A stretch of 64,000 nt of DNA, taken from positions 62,001-126,000 of the forward strand of contig CASFZG010000002.1 in the NCBI GenBank assembly GCA_949299135.1. Direction: 5' to 3'. Of the stretch, positions 1 through 8,634 are shown piece by piece; the stretch's first letter is position 1, and each line of letters starts with the position of its first letter. The DNA is from an uncultured Phascolarctobacterium sp. GTDB taxonomy: Bacteria; Bacillota; Negativicutes; Acidaminococcales; Acidaminococcaceae. Below the pieces are notes generated by a model. It was not told the DNA's origin, ran no database searches, and saw nothing but the letters and a program-made list of their open reading frames with translations. The translations under genes were made by a program, and so were the position numbers.

Positions 1-172
1 AGAAATTAAAGTTGGCAAAAACGAAACTCTTGACAGTGCACTGCGCAGATTCAAAAGAGCTACCCAGAAAGCCGGCATCCTTTCTGAAGTTAGAAAACGC
101 GAACACTACGAAAAACCGAGCGTTCAGCGCAAAAAGAAATCCGAAGCCGCAAGAAAACGTAAATCCAGATAA
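1..172 (+). CDS. rpsU: 30S ribosomal protein S21 (5' end cut by window)
   Basis: The 56 visible codons read in frame from base 2 and match the whole S21 family pattern: an N-terminal acidic/basic helix with ALRRFKRA, the KREHYEKPS motif, and a C-terminal [11 protein letters not shown] basic tail. S21 is about 57-58 residues in Firmicutes, so only the first one or two residues lie outside the window. It binds the small subunit near the 3' end of 16S rRNA and helps initiation. The stop is 9 bases before the yqeY reading frame region, the usual rpsU-yqeY operon. Confidence 0.95.
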   Translation, partial: EIKVGKNETLDSALRRFKRATQKAGILSEVRKREHYEKPSVQRKKKSEAARKRKSR

Positions 173-187
173 TGGGGGCGCGTGCAG

Positions 188-631
188 ATGTCAATTAAAG
201 ATCAGCTGACAGAAGATATGAAGCAGGCCATGAAAGCCCACAACAAAGTGGCGCTGGAAACTATCCGCATGGCGCGTGCCAATATCAAAAACGTCGAGAT
301 CAATGACAAAAAAGAACTTACTGAAGACGAAGTAATTGCAGTTTTGATGAAAGAAGTTAAGATGCGGCAGGATTCCCTTGCGGAATTTGAAAAAGCAAAC
401 CGCACCGATCTTATAGAACAGGCCAAAGCTGAGATTGAAGTGCTGCAGAAATATCTTCCGGCAGCAATGGAAGATGACGAGCTTGAAGCCCTTGTTAAGG
501 CAGTAATTGCCGAAACGGGCGCAGCCAGCATGAAGGACATGGGCAAGGTAATGCCGAAGGTTATTGCCAAAGCCGGTGGCCGTGCCGATGGCAAACGCAT
601 CAATGCTATGGTTAAACAACTTTTACAGTAA
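188..631 (+). CDS. yqeY: GatB/YqeY domain protein
   Basis: 147-residue YqeY-family protein, helical throughout, with the family's N-terminal MSIKDQLTEDMKQAMKA and a C-terminal QxxxK-like region (DMGKVMPKVIAKAGGRADGK) related to the tail domain of the GatB amidotransferase subunit. Its function is unproven; a tRNA-linked role is assumed from the GatB likeness. A GTG at 182 is also in frame, but GGGGGC at 174-179 is spaced correctly for the ATG at 188. It is co-transcribed with rpsU and followed by a strong terminator. Confidence 0.92.
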   Translation: MSIKDQLTEDMKQAMKAHNKVALETIRMARANIKNVEINDKKELTEDEVIAVLMKEVKMRQDSLAEFEKANRTDLIEQAKAEIEVLQKYLPAAMEDDELEALVKAVIAETGAASMKDMGKVMPKVIAKAGGRADGKRINAMVKQLLQ

Positions 632-646
632 GTAAAGCCAATGCTT

Positions 647-682
647 AATAACAGGACCGTACCAACGGCCCTGTTATTTTTG
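647..682 (+). terminator. Terminator of rpsU-yqeY
   Basis: Perfect 9-bp arms AATAACAGG (647-655) and CCTGTTATT (670-678), an inner CCGT/ACGG pairing, then a T-rich tail. Confidence 0.85.
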
Positions 683-702
683 TTTTACAGGGCTTTTGCC
701 AC

Positions 703-731
703 TTGTGATTTTACGCAATTTTTGCTATTAT
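703..731 (+). promoter_or_regulatory. Promoter for the 6S RNA region
   Basis: TTGTGA (703-708), a 17-base spacer and TATTAT (726-731). Transcription would start near 738, about 36 bases before the 5' arm of the 6S closing stem, implying 5' processing. A second possible -10 (TATATT, 763-768) has no good -35. Confidence 0.6.
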
Positions 732-773
732 AGATATAGATAGAACGGCGATGAGCCGGGCTTATATTGGAGC

Positions 774-968
774 AAATTCCCCTGCGGTGTTTTCGTTACA
801 TTGCCTATTAGTTTTGAGCCAACACACTTACCTAGGGAGCCTGGAATTTGAGCTCCGCCTGTTAAAAACAAGCCCTTTCGAGGGGACTTTTGCGGCAGGC
901 GGGAGGGCACCCACCTGCACATGCAGGTTCAAAACATTGGGCAGGACGGCATTGCGGGGAAATTTTTT
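774..968 (+). ncRNA. ssrS: 6S RNA (candidate, by fold and synteny)
   Basis: The stretch has no convincing gene but folds as a rod. The closing stem pairs AAATTCCCC (774-782) plus GCGGTG (784-789) with CATTGC (950-955) and GGGG plus AAATTT (956-965), followed by seven T. Inside, TTTTGAGCC (812-820) pairs with GGTTCAAAA (926-934), leaving an open region at about 790-811/935-949 like the 6S central bubble. An apical stem CCGCCTG (855-861)/CAGGCGG (896-902) follows. The length of about 195 nt matches 6S RNA, which mimics an open promoter and holds sigma-70-type RNA polymerase. In Bacillus subtilis the 6S gene bsrA also sits beside tcdA-rarA (yrvM-yrvN). Confidence 0.82.
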
Positions 969-978
969 TGGAGGGCTT

Positions 979-1671
979 ATGGATTTATCCCGCGTGGAAA
1001 TGGTTATCGGCCCTGAGGCCGTACAAAAATTAAATGACGCCACTGTTGCCGTTATCGGCCTTGGCGGCGTAGGGTCTTATGTGGCGGAGGCACTTTGCCG
1101 CAGCGGCATTGGCAGCTTTATTATTATGGATAACGACACGGTTGAACCGAGCAACATTAACCGCCAGCTGCCTGCGCTTACAAGCACCATCGGCCGCTTT
1201 AAGGCGGACATTATGGTGGCGCGTATGCGCGATATTAATCCGCTGTGCCGGATAAAAGTTGTTAAGGAATTTTACAAGCCGGGCAGTTTTGAGCAGCTTT
1301 TTTTGAACGACGAGCCTGATTTTATTGCCGACGCGATTGACAGCACAGAATCAAAAGCCGACCTGTTGAAAGAGGTTTACAGCCACGGCGTGCCGGTAAT
1401 ATCCGCCATGGGCACGGGCAATAAGCTGCACCCGGAGCTTTTGGAGATTGCGGACATCAGCAAAACAAGTGTGTGCCCGCTGGCCCGCAGTATGCGCAAG
1501 CGTCTGCGCGATGCCGGCATTACGCAGGGAATTACGGTGGTTTATTCGCACGAGGAGCCGCAGCATGCGGTGGCGGCCAATGTGCCGGGCAGCATGGTTT
1601 TTGTGCCGGCCTGCGCCGGATTGATGATGGCCTCCTACATTGTACAGAAAATTATTGCTAAACAGGATTGA
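979..1671 (+). CDS. tcdA: tRNA threonylcarbamoyladenosine dehydratase
   Basis: 231-residue ThiF/E1-like enzyme. TcdA uses ATP to convert t6A37 of tRNA into its cyclic form ct6A. The N-terminus (LSRVEMVIG) is the family start, followed by the nucleotide-binding GLGGVGS (27-33), the acidic D-N-D at the strand end, and NINRQ. A late hydrophobic segment sits at the C-terminus. The frame is open upstream to 751, but that part is the 6S RNA region; GGAGGG at 970-975 supports ATG 979, with a rather short 3-base gap. It is followed 5 bases later by rarA, a conserved pair. Confidence 0.93.
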   Translation: MDLSRVEMVIGPEAVQKLNDATVAVIGLGGVGSYVAEALCRSGIGSFIIMDNDTVEPSNINRQLPALTSTIGRFKADIMVARMRDINPLCRIKVVKEFYKPGSFEQLFLNDEPDFIADAIDSTESKADLLKEVYSHGVPVISAMGTGNKLHPELLEIADISKTSVCPLARSMRKRLRDAGITQGITVVYSHEEPQHAVAANVPGSMVFVPACAGLMMASYIVQKIIAKQD

Positions 1672-1676
1672 GATAG

Positions 1677-2951
1677 ATGGACAGTTTATTTGCACAAACA
1701 GTTACCAAGCCGCTGGCCGACAGGATGCGCCCGCGGCGTTTAAGTGATTTTGCCGGGCAGGAAAAGGCGGTGGGCGCCGGCAGCCCGCTGCGCCGCATGA
1801 TTGAGCGCGACGCTTTGCAGTCGCTGCTGTTTTACGGGCCGCCGGGCACGGGCAAAACTACGCTGGCGCATATTATCGCCAACATGACGCAAAGCCGTTT
1901 TGTATCGCTGAACGCGGTGGCAAGCGGTGTGCCGGAGCTGCGCAAGCTGATAGGCGAGGCGCGCGACGCGCTTTACAGCGGCATGGGGCGCACGATAGTT
2001 TTTATCGACGAAATTCACCGTTTTAACAAGGCGCAGCAGGATGTACTTTTGCCTTATGTTGAAAACGGCACGGTCATCCTCATCGGCGCGACGACGGAAA
2101 ACCCGTTTTTTGAAGTTAATGCGCCGCTTCTTTCACGTATGAAAATTATCCGATTAGAGCGGCTTGATAAAAATGCAGTGAAAAAGATTTTGCAGAAAGC
2201 ACTGGCGGATAAGGAAAACGGCTACGGCAGGCAGGGGCTTGCCATGACGGATGATGCGCTGGAGGCACTGGCTGATTTTAGCGGCGGTGACGCGCGCATT
2301 GCGTTGAACCTGCTGGAACAGGCGGAGTTTATGCTGCCGGACGGCGTAAAAACTATTGACGGCGCGGTGCTGGAGAGCGTGATGGGCGATGCTTTTAAGC
2401 GTTACGACAAAAAGGGTGACCGGCATTATGATACGGTATCGGCGTTTATTAAAAGCATGCGCGGCAGTGATGCCGATGCGGCGCTGTACTACCTGGCGGA
2501 GATGCTGGAAAGCGGCGAGGACGTGCGGTTTATAGCGCGGCGCATTGTTATTTGCGCGGCGGAGGACGTTGGCAACGCCGACCCGATGGCTTTGGTTGTG
2601 GCTAACGCTGCGGCGCAGGCAGCGCATTTTATCGGCCTGCCGGAAGCACAGCTGCCTTTGGCGCAGGCTGTTTGCTATATTGCTAACGCCCCTAAAAGTA
2701 ATGCCTGCTGCATGGGCATTTTTAACGCGCGGGCGGATGCCAGAGCTGTGCAAAGCACGGTGCCGAAACATCTGCGCGACGCGCATTACCCCGGCGCCAA
2801 AGCCTTGGGGCATGGCACGGATTACAAATACCCCCATGATTACCCCGGCGGCTGGGTGCAGCAGCAATACATGCCGGACGAACTTTTGGGCAGAAAATAT
2901 TATTTTCCCAAAGACATCGGCGCGGAAAAGCCGCTGCACGAGAAAAAATAA
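1677..2951 (+). CDS. rarA: Replication-associated recombination ATPase RarA (MgsA)
   Basis: 424-residue AAA+ ATPase of the RarA/MgsA/WRNIP1 family, acting at stalled replication forks. Visible features are an N-terminal RPRRLSDFAGQ box, Walker A GPPGTGKTT (54-62), Walker B VFIDEIHRF (about 107-115), sensor-1 IGATTENPFF, and the C-terminal tetramerisation region with HYPGAKALGHG. Length is normal for the family. It starts 5 bases after tcdA without a strong Shine-Dalgarno site, suggesting translational coupling. Confidence 0.95.
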   Translation: MDSLFAQTVTKPLADRMRPRRLSDFAGQEKAVGAGSPLRRMIERDALQSLLFYGPPGTGKTTLAHIIANMTQSRFVSLNAVASGVPELRKLIGEARDALYSGMGRTIVFIDEIHRFNKAQQDVLLPYVENGTVILIGATTENPFFEVNAPLLSRMKIIRLERLDKNAVKKILQKALADKENGYGRQGLAMTDDALEALADFSGGDARIALNLLEQAEFMLPDGVKTIDGAVLESVMGDAFKRYDKKGDRHYDTVSAFIKSMRGSDADAALYYLAEMLESGEDVRFIARRIVICAAEDVGNADPMALVVANAAAQAAHFIGLPEAQLPLAQAVCYIANAPKSNACCMGIFNARADARAVQSTVPKHLRDAHYPGAKALGHGTDYKYPHDYPGGWVQQQYMPDELLGRKYYFPKDIGAEKPLHEKK

Positions 2952-2962
2952 CATGATTTAAC

Positions 2963-3000
2963 AAAGTATTGCACAAATTTTTGCGCAATACTTTTTGTTT
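2963..3000 (+). terminator. Terminator after rarA
   Basis: AAAGTATTGC (2963-2972) pairs with GCAATACTTT (2985-2994), followed by TTGTTTTTG. Confidence 0.85.
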
Positions 3001-3077
3001 TTGCAGGTATTTTGGTTAGTTTAGGCGAATTATAATACTTTATAAGGTTATTTAAAATCCTGATGGGAGATGATGTT

Positions 3078-3410
3078 ATGCCGTATTTGTTTTTTACTTT
3101 AGCAATTAGTATTGTGGTGGCCGTTTTTGCCGTGCAGAACGCTGCCGACGTTACCGTAGGCTTTTTAATGTGGACGTACCAGACGAGCCTTGTTGTTGTA
3201 ATTTTGGGCGCTGCGCTTTTGGGCGCAACCGCGATGGGCTTTTTTACGCTGATGCTGAAAGCCAAACACTACCTGTACGACAAGAGCCTGAAATTTGAAA
3301 TTGAGCAGCTGAAAAAAGAGAACGCAAAACTGAAAGAAGAAAAGCAGATGCTGATGCACAGCCAGCGCAACGACGCTTTAAACCATCCCACGGAAGAAAC
3401 TAAAGCTTAA
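3078..3410 (+). CDS. LapA-family inner-membrane protein
   Basis: 110 residues with two N-terminal membrane segments (about 2-20 and 37-60) and a cytoplasmic coiled coil (about 72-100, rich in E, K and Q). This is the layout of LapA/YciS-type lipopolysaccharide-assembly proteins, which fits a diderm host. The frame extends upstream to 3063, but GGGAGA at 3065-3070 is well spaced for ATG 3078. The TAA overlaps the recJ ATG by one base, so the two are translationally coupled. Confidence 0.85.
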   Translation: MPYLFFTLAISIVVAVFAVQNAADVTVGFLMWTYQTSLVVVILGAALLGATAMGFFTLMLKAKHYLYDKSLKFEIEQLKKENAKLKEEKQMLMHSQRNDALNHPTEETKA

Positions 3411-5737
3411 TGAAAAAACACAAAATCTGGCAGTTTAACGAATTTAATAAAGAAGAAGCCAAACGCCTTGGGGCGGAAGCGGGCATATCGCCGCTGGTGG
3501 CGGGGATTTTGCTGAACCGCGGCATTACGGATGCAAGTACTGCGCACGAATTTTTGTACGGCAGTGCCGAGCCCTTCCACGACCCGTTTTTGATGAAGGA
3601 CATGGCAAAATCGGTGGAGCGTATCTGGCAGGCTATTGAGCGCAAAGAGCGTATTACCGTTTACGGCGATTACGATGTGGACGGCATCAGCGCCAGCTCG
3701 CTGCTGTATTTGTTTTTAAAGGACTGCGGCGCGGATGTGAACACCTACATACCCGAGCGCAAAAGCGAAGGCTACGGGTTGAACATTGAAGCGCTGAACA
3801 CGCTGCACGCTGACGGCACAACGCTTGTTGTTACTGTGGACTGCGGCATCAGCGCCGTTAAGGAAATTGCCGGTGCGCCTGCGGGGCTGGATATTATCGT
3901 TACCGACCACCATACGCCGCCGGAGGTTCTGCCTGAGGCTTACGCGCTGGTGAACCCGCACCAGAAGGACTGCGGTTACCCGTTTGAACATTTAAGCGGC
4001 GTGGGCGTGGCATTTAAGTTGTGCCAGGCGCTTTATAAATACCGCCATGCGGATGAGCCTTTGTGGAGCGGCAACACGGAGTTTGTGGCGCTGGGCACGG
4101 TGGCGGATATTGTGCCGCTGTGGGGCGAAAACCGCGCGCTGGTAAAGATGGGCCTGAAGCAGATGGAAACGACGGCAAACATCGGCTTGAAGGCGCTGAT
4201 GGAAAAAAGCCGCTGCCCGCAAAAAGACATCACTTCGGAGAATATTGGCTTTATTTTGGCGCCAAGGCTGAACGCTGTTGGCCGTTTGGAACACGCTCAG
4301 CTGGCGGTGGAGCTTTTAACGGCGCAGGACGAAACGCGCGCGGCGGAGATTGCCGAAGCGCTGAACGAAGAAAACACGCTGCGCCAGAAGATAAGCCGCG
4401 ACATTTTTGTGGAAGCGGAAGCCATGCTGGCGCAGATGGAGCATATAGATACGGCGATTGTACTGGCGAAGGAAGGCTGGCACGCGGGCGTTATCGGCAT
4501 TGTGGCTTCACGTTTGGTGGATAAATACCATTTGCCGACGATACTCATCAGCATCGACGGCGAGGTTGCCAAAGGCAGCTGCCGCAGCATACCGCGTCTT
4601 GATTTGTACGCTGCCATTAACGCCAACAGCGATTTGCTGGTGCAGTTCGGCGGGCATCATCAGGCGGCGGGGCTGACAATAAAAACGGCAAACATTGATG
4701 AGTTTAAACGCCGCTTTAAACAGACGGTTGCGCAAACATTGCAGCCGGAGGATTACTTGCCGGTGCTGAACGTGGATATGCTTGTGGACAAGGATTACGT
4801 TTTGGACGTACCGCTGCTGAACGAACTGAAACTTCTGGAGCCTTTTGGCAGCAGCAACCCGGCACCGCTGTTTGCGTTTAAGGACGCTGCCGTGCGCTAT
4901 GCCAAAATATTCGGCGCGGAAAACACGCACCTGCGCTTTAGCGCGATTTACGGCGGGCAGCCGTACCAGTGCCTGATGTGGGGCGGAGCGGAAAATTACC
5001 CCTGCATGTATAACGGCGCGGAGGCCGACCTTGTATTTATGCCCAAGATTAACGTGTGGCAGGACCGCGAAAGCGTAAATTTACAGGTGGTTGACTTTGC
5101 GCAGAAGCTGGCAATTTACGATTACCGCAATGCGCAGATTGATAAACCGGCTTTTATAAAAAGCCTTTTGCAAACTGAAAACGACATATTGATATATGTT
5201 AACGATAAAAAAGCCTTTCTGGGAACCGGCTTGTGCGGCGAAGAAACCGTGCGCGAATACGGCAGCACCGATAAGGCAAAGACGGTAGTTCTGTATGACA
5301 TCCCGGAAACGGACGTGGAAGCGGTTGCCGCCGCTTTAACTGAAGGCGGTATTGGTTGCACGCTGTTTCTGTTGTATAATAATAATGATTTCGACAACGC
5401 GGCGGAAGCACTTTTTAAACGCTGCCCCAACCGCCTGCATCTGGCGGAAGCCTATAAAAAAATGGCGAGCCTTTTAAAAACGCAGGTGATGATGGACGAG
5501 GCAGCGCTTTTAGCAGCCTGCGACATGCAGGAAATTTACTTAACCGTGTTTGAAGAACTTGATTTTATCAGCCGCAGCGGGGGGCAGGTAAGCATGCTGC
5601 CCGCTGTTAAGAAAAATAATCTGGAAAATTCTGCCGCCTTCAGGCAGGCCGAGGAAACCGGCCGGAGGATTTACAGGCAGTACCGCGCCAATATGCTTGT
5701 TACGCCGCAGCAGATTGCGGGCGCGCGCGGAATTTGA
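3410..5737 (+). CDS. recJ: Single-stranded-DNA 5'-3' exonuclease RecJ
   Basis: 775 residues. The DHH phosphoesterase core shows VYGDYDVDGIS (about 84-94), TVDCGIS, and VTDHHTP (about 163-169), the Mn-binding motifs. DHHA1 follows with FGGHHQAAG and an OB-fold-like region with LEPFGSSNPAP. About 200 extra C-terminal residues form the RecJ_C extension seen in Firmicutes, which is longer than the E. coli enzyme. RecJ resects 5' ends in RecF-pathway recombination and repair. It overlaps lapA by one base and is followed 20 bases later by rel. Confidence 0.95.
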   Translation: MKKHKIWQFNEFNKEEAKRLGAEAGISPLVAGILLNRGITDASTAHEFLYGSAEPFHDPFLMKDMAKSVERIWQAIERKERITVYGDYDVDGISASSLLYLFLKDCGADVNTYIPERKSEGYGLNIEALNTLHADGTTLVVTVDCGISAVKEIAGAPAGLDIIVTDHHTPPEVLPEAYALVNPHQKDCGYPFEHLSGVGVAFKLCQALYKYRHADEPLWSGNTEFVALGTVADIVPLWGENRALVKMGLKQMETTANIGLKALMEKSRCPQKDITSENIGFILAPRLNAVGRLEHAQLAVELLTAQDETRAAEIAEALNEENTLRQKISRDIFVEAEAMLAQMEHIDTAIVLAKEGWHAGVIGIVASRLVDKYHLPTILISIDGEVAKGSCRSIPRLDLYAAINANSDLLVQFGGHHQAAGLTIKTANIDEFKRRFKQTVAQTLQPEDYLPVLNVDMLVDKDYVLDVPLLNELKLLEPFGSSNPAPLFAFKDAAVRYAKIFGAENTHLRFSAIYGGQPYQCLMWGGAENYPCMYNGAEADLVFMPKINVWQDRESVNLQVVDFAQKLAIYDYRNAQIDKPAFIKSLLQTENDILIYVNDKKAFLGTGLCGEETVREYGSTDKAKTVVLYDIPETDVEAVAAALTEGGIGCTLFLLYNNNDFDNAAEALFKRCPNRLHLAEAYKKMASLLKTQVMMDEAALLAACDMQEIYLTVFEELDFISRSGGQVSMLPAVKKNNLENSAAFRQAEETGRRIYRQYRANMLVTPQQIAGARGI

Positions 5738-5757
5738 TTGGGTAAGGATGTGGTTTT

Positions 5758-7989
5758 ATGCCGGAAATTCATGAAGTTACGGTAGACGGCTTATTTGAAA
5801 TGATTTCTGAATATCTGGACGAAAAGCAGGTGGCTTTCGTCCGTAAGGCTTATGACGTTGCAGCCAAAGCACACGCCAATCAGCGCCGTAAATCCGGTGA
5901 GCCGTATATTATTCATCCGCTGGGCGTAACGACGATACTGGCGGAGCTGCAAATGGACGAAACTACGCTGGCAGCCGCCTTTTTGCACGACGTTGTTGAA
6001 GACACCGACATTACCTTGCAGCAGCTGACAGAAATGTTCGGCACGAAGGTTGCCGACCTTGTTGACGGCGTTACCAAGCTGGGCAAAATCGAATACATCA
6101 GCAAAGAGGACCAGCAGATTGAAAACTACCGCAAAATGTTCCTTGCCATGGCGAAGGACATCCGCGTTATTATGATTAAGCTGGCCGACCGCCTGCACAA
6201 TATGCGCACCATGAAATATATGCCGGTGCATAAGCAGCATTCCATCTCGCGCGAGACGATGGAAGTTTATGCGCCGCTGGCACACCGCCTTGGCATTTAC
6301 ACCATCAAGTGGGAGCTTGAGGATTTGGCCTTCCGTTATATGGAGCCGGAAATTTACTACGACCTTGTTGAGCAGGTTAAGGTAAAACGACGCGAAAGGG
6401 AAGCCATGATTCACGAGGCGATGGCGGAAATTAAGCAGCACCTTGACGAACAGCACATTGAGTGCGAAATTCAGGGACGCCCGAAGAATTTTTACAGCAT
6501 TTACAAAAAAATGCAGCGCGACCATAAAGAATTAAGCGAAATTTACGATTTGCTCGCCATCCGCGTGCTGGTCAACAGCGTTGCCGACTGTTACGGCACT
6601 CTGGGCGTTGTACACAGCCTGTGGCGTCCTATCCCGGGGCGCGTAAAGGACTACATCGCCGTGCCGAAGTCCAACATGTACCAGTCGTTGCACACCACGG
6701 TTGTTTACCACAACGGGCAGCCGCTGGAAATCCAGATCCGTACCTTTGAGATGCACCGCATTTCCGAATACGGCATCGCGGCGCACTGGCGCTATAAAGA
6801 AAGCGGCGGCAAGAGCAATATGCCGTCCGGCGGCGATAAGGACTTTGAAGCAAAATTGTCCTGGCTGCGCCAGCTTTTGGAATGGCATAAGGATATGAGC
6901 GATTCGCGCGATTTTGTGAACACGGTTAAAATGGACGTGTTCAGCGACGAAGTGTTTGTATTTACCCCGCGCGGCGACGTTATTGATTTGCCTGTGGGCA
7001 GCGTACCGATTGACTTTGCGTACCGCATCCATACGGACGTAGGCAACCGCTGCGTCGGCGCAAAGGTTAACGGGCGCATTGTGCCGCTGGATTATAAATT
7101 GAGCAACGGCGATATCGTCGAAGTTATCACGTCCAAGCAGGCGACTGGCCCGAGCCGCGACTGGATGAACATCGTCGGTTCTTCCGATACGCGCAACAAA
7201 ATCCGTTCGTGGTTCAAGAAGGAACGCCGTGAAGAAAACATCGTCAAAGGCCGCGAGATGCTGGAGAAAGAAACCAAGCGCCTCGGCTATGATATTAAAG
7301 TGCTGCTGAAGGCAGACAAGCTGAAAACAGTTGCCACGGCGGTAAGGCTGGACGGCGAGGAATCGCTGTATGCTACCATCGGCTACGGCGGCATAACGCT
7401 GAACAATGTAATGAGCCGCCTGGTTGAGCTGTACAAAAAAGAGCAGAAGCTCAACACCACCAAAGACCTTTCCGAGCTTCTGGCAGAGCTTAAACCGCGC
7501 CGCAGCAAGGCTAAAAACAGCCATGGCATTCTCGTTAAAGGCGAAGAAGGCATTATGGTTAAGCTGGCACGCTGCTGCAACCCGATTCCGGGCGACCCGG
7601 TTATCGGCTATATTACGCGCGGCAGCGGCATCTCCGTACACCGCAGGGATTGCCCCAATGTTTTGAGCAATAACCCAGAGGAGCAAAGCCGTTTGATTGA
7701 GGTGTCGTGGGATATCGCGACGGACGCTGTTTACAAGGTTAACATTGTTATCAGCGCCGACAACCGTCCCGGCATGATGAGCGACATTATGCAGGTAACC
7801 AGCGAGGCGAAGCTGAACATCAACGCGCTGAACTGCCGCACCGACCGCAACAAAGTTGCTTCCATCACCATGGGGCTGGACATCAGCAACCTTGAACAGC
7901 TTGACAACATTATGAATAAAATAAAACGCATGAAAGGCGTTTACAGCGTGGAGCGCCAGGTGACATCTGCCGTGCACAGCCACGCATAA
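5758..7989 (+). CDS. rel: Bifunctional (p)ppGpp synthetase/hydrolase Rel
   Basis: 743 residues in the full RelA/SpoT order: HD hydrolase domain with HDVVEDTD (H77-D78), synthetase domain with GRPKNFYSIYKKMQ and YQSLHTTV, TGS domain (VFTPRGDVIDLPVGS), a helical region with the CCNPIPGDPV conserved-cysteine motif, and a C-terminal ACT/RRM domain. The synthetase loop reads RVKD (R295), the basic RxKD type of bifunctional enzymes, rather than the acidic ExDD of synthesis-only RelA. The intact HD box agrees. AAGGA at 5744-5748 supports ATG 5758. Confidence 0.95.
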   Translation: MPEIHEVTVDGLFEMISEYLDEKQVAFVRKAYDVAAKAHANQRRKSGEPYIIHPLGVTTILAELQMDETTLAAAFLHDVVEDTDITLQQLTEMFGTKVADLVDGVTKLGKIEYISKEDQQIENYRKMFLAMAKDIRVIMIKLADRLHNMRTMKYMPVHKQHSISRETMEVYAPLAHRLGIYTIKWELEDLAFRYMEPEIYYDLVEQVKVKRREREAMIHEAMAEIKQHLDEQHIECEIQGRPKNFYSIYKKMQRDHKELSEIYDLLAIRVLVNSVADCYGTLGVVHSLWRPIPGRVKDYIAVPKSNMYQSLHTTVVYHNGQPLEIQIRTFEMHRISEYGIAAHWRYKESGGKSNMPSGGDKDFEAKLSWLRQLLEWHKDMSDSRDFVNTVKMDVFSDEVFVFTPRGDVIDLPVGSVPIDFAYRIHTDVGNRCVGAKVNGRIVPLDYKLSNGDIVEVITSKQATGPSRDWMNIVGSSDTRNKIRSWFKKERREENIVKGREMLEKETKRLGYDIKVLLKADKLKTVATAVRLDGEESLYATIGYGGITLNNVMSRLVELYKKEQKLNTTKDLSELLAELKPRRSKAKNSHGILVKGEEGIMVKLARCCNPIPGDPVIGYITRGSGISVHRRDCPNVLSNNPEEQSRLIEVSWDIATDAVYKVNIVISADNRPGMMSDIMQVTSEAKLNINALNCRTDRNKVASITMGLDISNLEQLDNIMNKIKRMKGVYSVERQVTSAVHSHA

Positions 7990-8001
7990 CAGGAGGATTA
8001 C

Positions 8002-8622
8002 ATGAAGATTATTGCCATGGAAGTTGGTTACATTGCTACCAACTGCTATATTGTGATTAACGAAGAAACGCATCAGGCAGTCGTTATCGACCCGGGCGGA
8101 GATGCTGACCGCATTATGGCGGCGGTGGAAAAGGAAAACGCCAAAGTTGACGCTATCTTTTTAACGCACGGCCACGGCGACCATATCATGGCGTTGGGCG
8201 AGGTTAAAGAACGCACCGGTGCGCCAATTTACATCAGCGAGGCAGATGCGCCGCTGTTAAACGACCCCAACAAAAGCCTTGTGGCCTTTATCGGCGGTAA
8301 ATATACGCCCGCAACGGCGGATAAATTTTTTGCCGACGGCGACGAAGTTGAAGCGGCAGGCATGAAATTTAAGGTGCTGGCAACGCCGGGGCATACTCCG
8401 GGCGGTGTGTGCCTTATGCTTGACGACATTGTGTTCTGCGGCGACACGGTGTTCCTTGAATCAATCGGCAGGACGGATTTCCCAGGCGGCTCTTACCGTC
8501 AGCTCCTGCAATCGATTAAGGATAAAATTTTGCCGCTGGGCGATAATGTACACCTTTTGCCGGGACACGGCCCTGCAAGCACGGTAGAACATGAAAGGCG
8601 CAGAAACCCGTTTCTGCAATGA
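8002..8622 (+). CDS. MBL-fold metallohydrolase (glyoxalase II-like)
   Basis: 206-residue single-domain metallo-beta-lactamase protein with LTHGHGDH (about 53-60, the HxHxDH zinc site), a second histidine in LATPGHTPGG, the bridging aspartate in VFCGDTVF and the last histidine in LLPGHGP. This is the compact YcbL/GloB-like type; the substrate is unknown and a thioester such as a glutathione-like adduct is only possible. AGGAGG lies just before the ATG. It sits 12 bases after rel. Confidence 0.88.
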   Translation: MKIIAMEVGYIATNCYIVINEETHQAVVIDPGGDADRIMAAVEKENAKVDAIFLTHGHGDHIMALGEVKERTGAPIYISEADAPLLNDPNKSLVAFIGGKYTPATADKFFADGDEVEAAGMKFKVLATPGHTPGGVCLMLDDIVFCGDTVFLESIGRTDFPGGSYRQLLQSIKDKILPLGDNVHLLPGHGPASTVEHERRRNPFLQ

Positions 8623-8634
8623 TTTTAGCAATAA

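Noticed and set aside
751-978. N-terminal extension of tcdA
   Set aside because: The extra 76 codons fall on the 6S RNA structure, and the TcdA family start and ribosome-binding site both point to 979.
2154-2954. Long minus-strand frame opposite rarA
   Set aside because: Composition is that of a shadow frame (A, R, H, Q rich) and rarA is complete on the other strand.
6532-8073. Open frame of 513 codons on the minus strand opposite rel
   Set aside because: It is the mirror of a GC-rich gene with strong codon bias. The translation is rich in H, N, R and V, has no recognisable motif, and the plus strand encodes an intact Rel protein.
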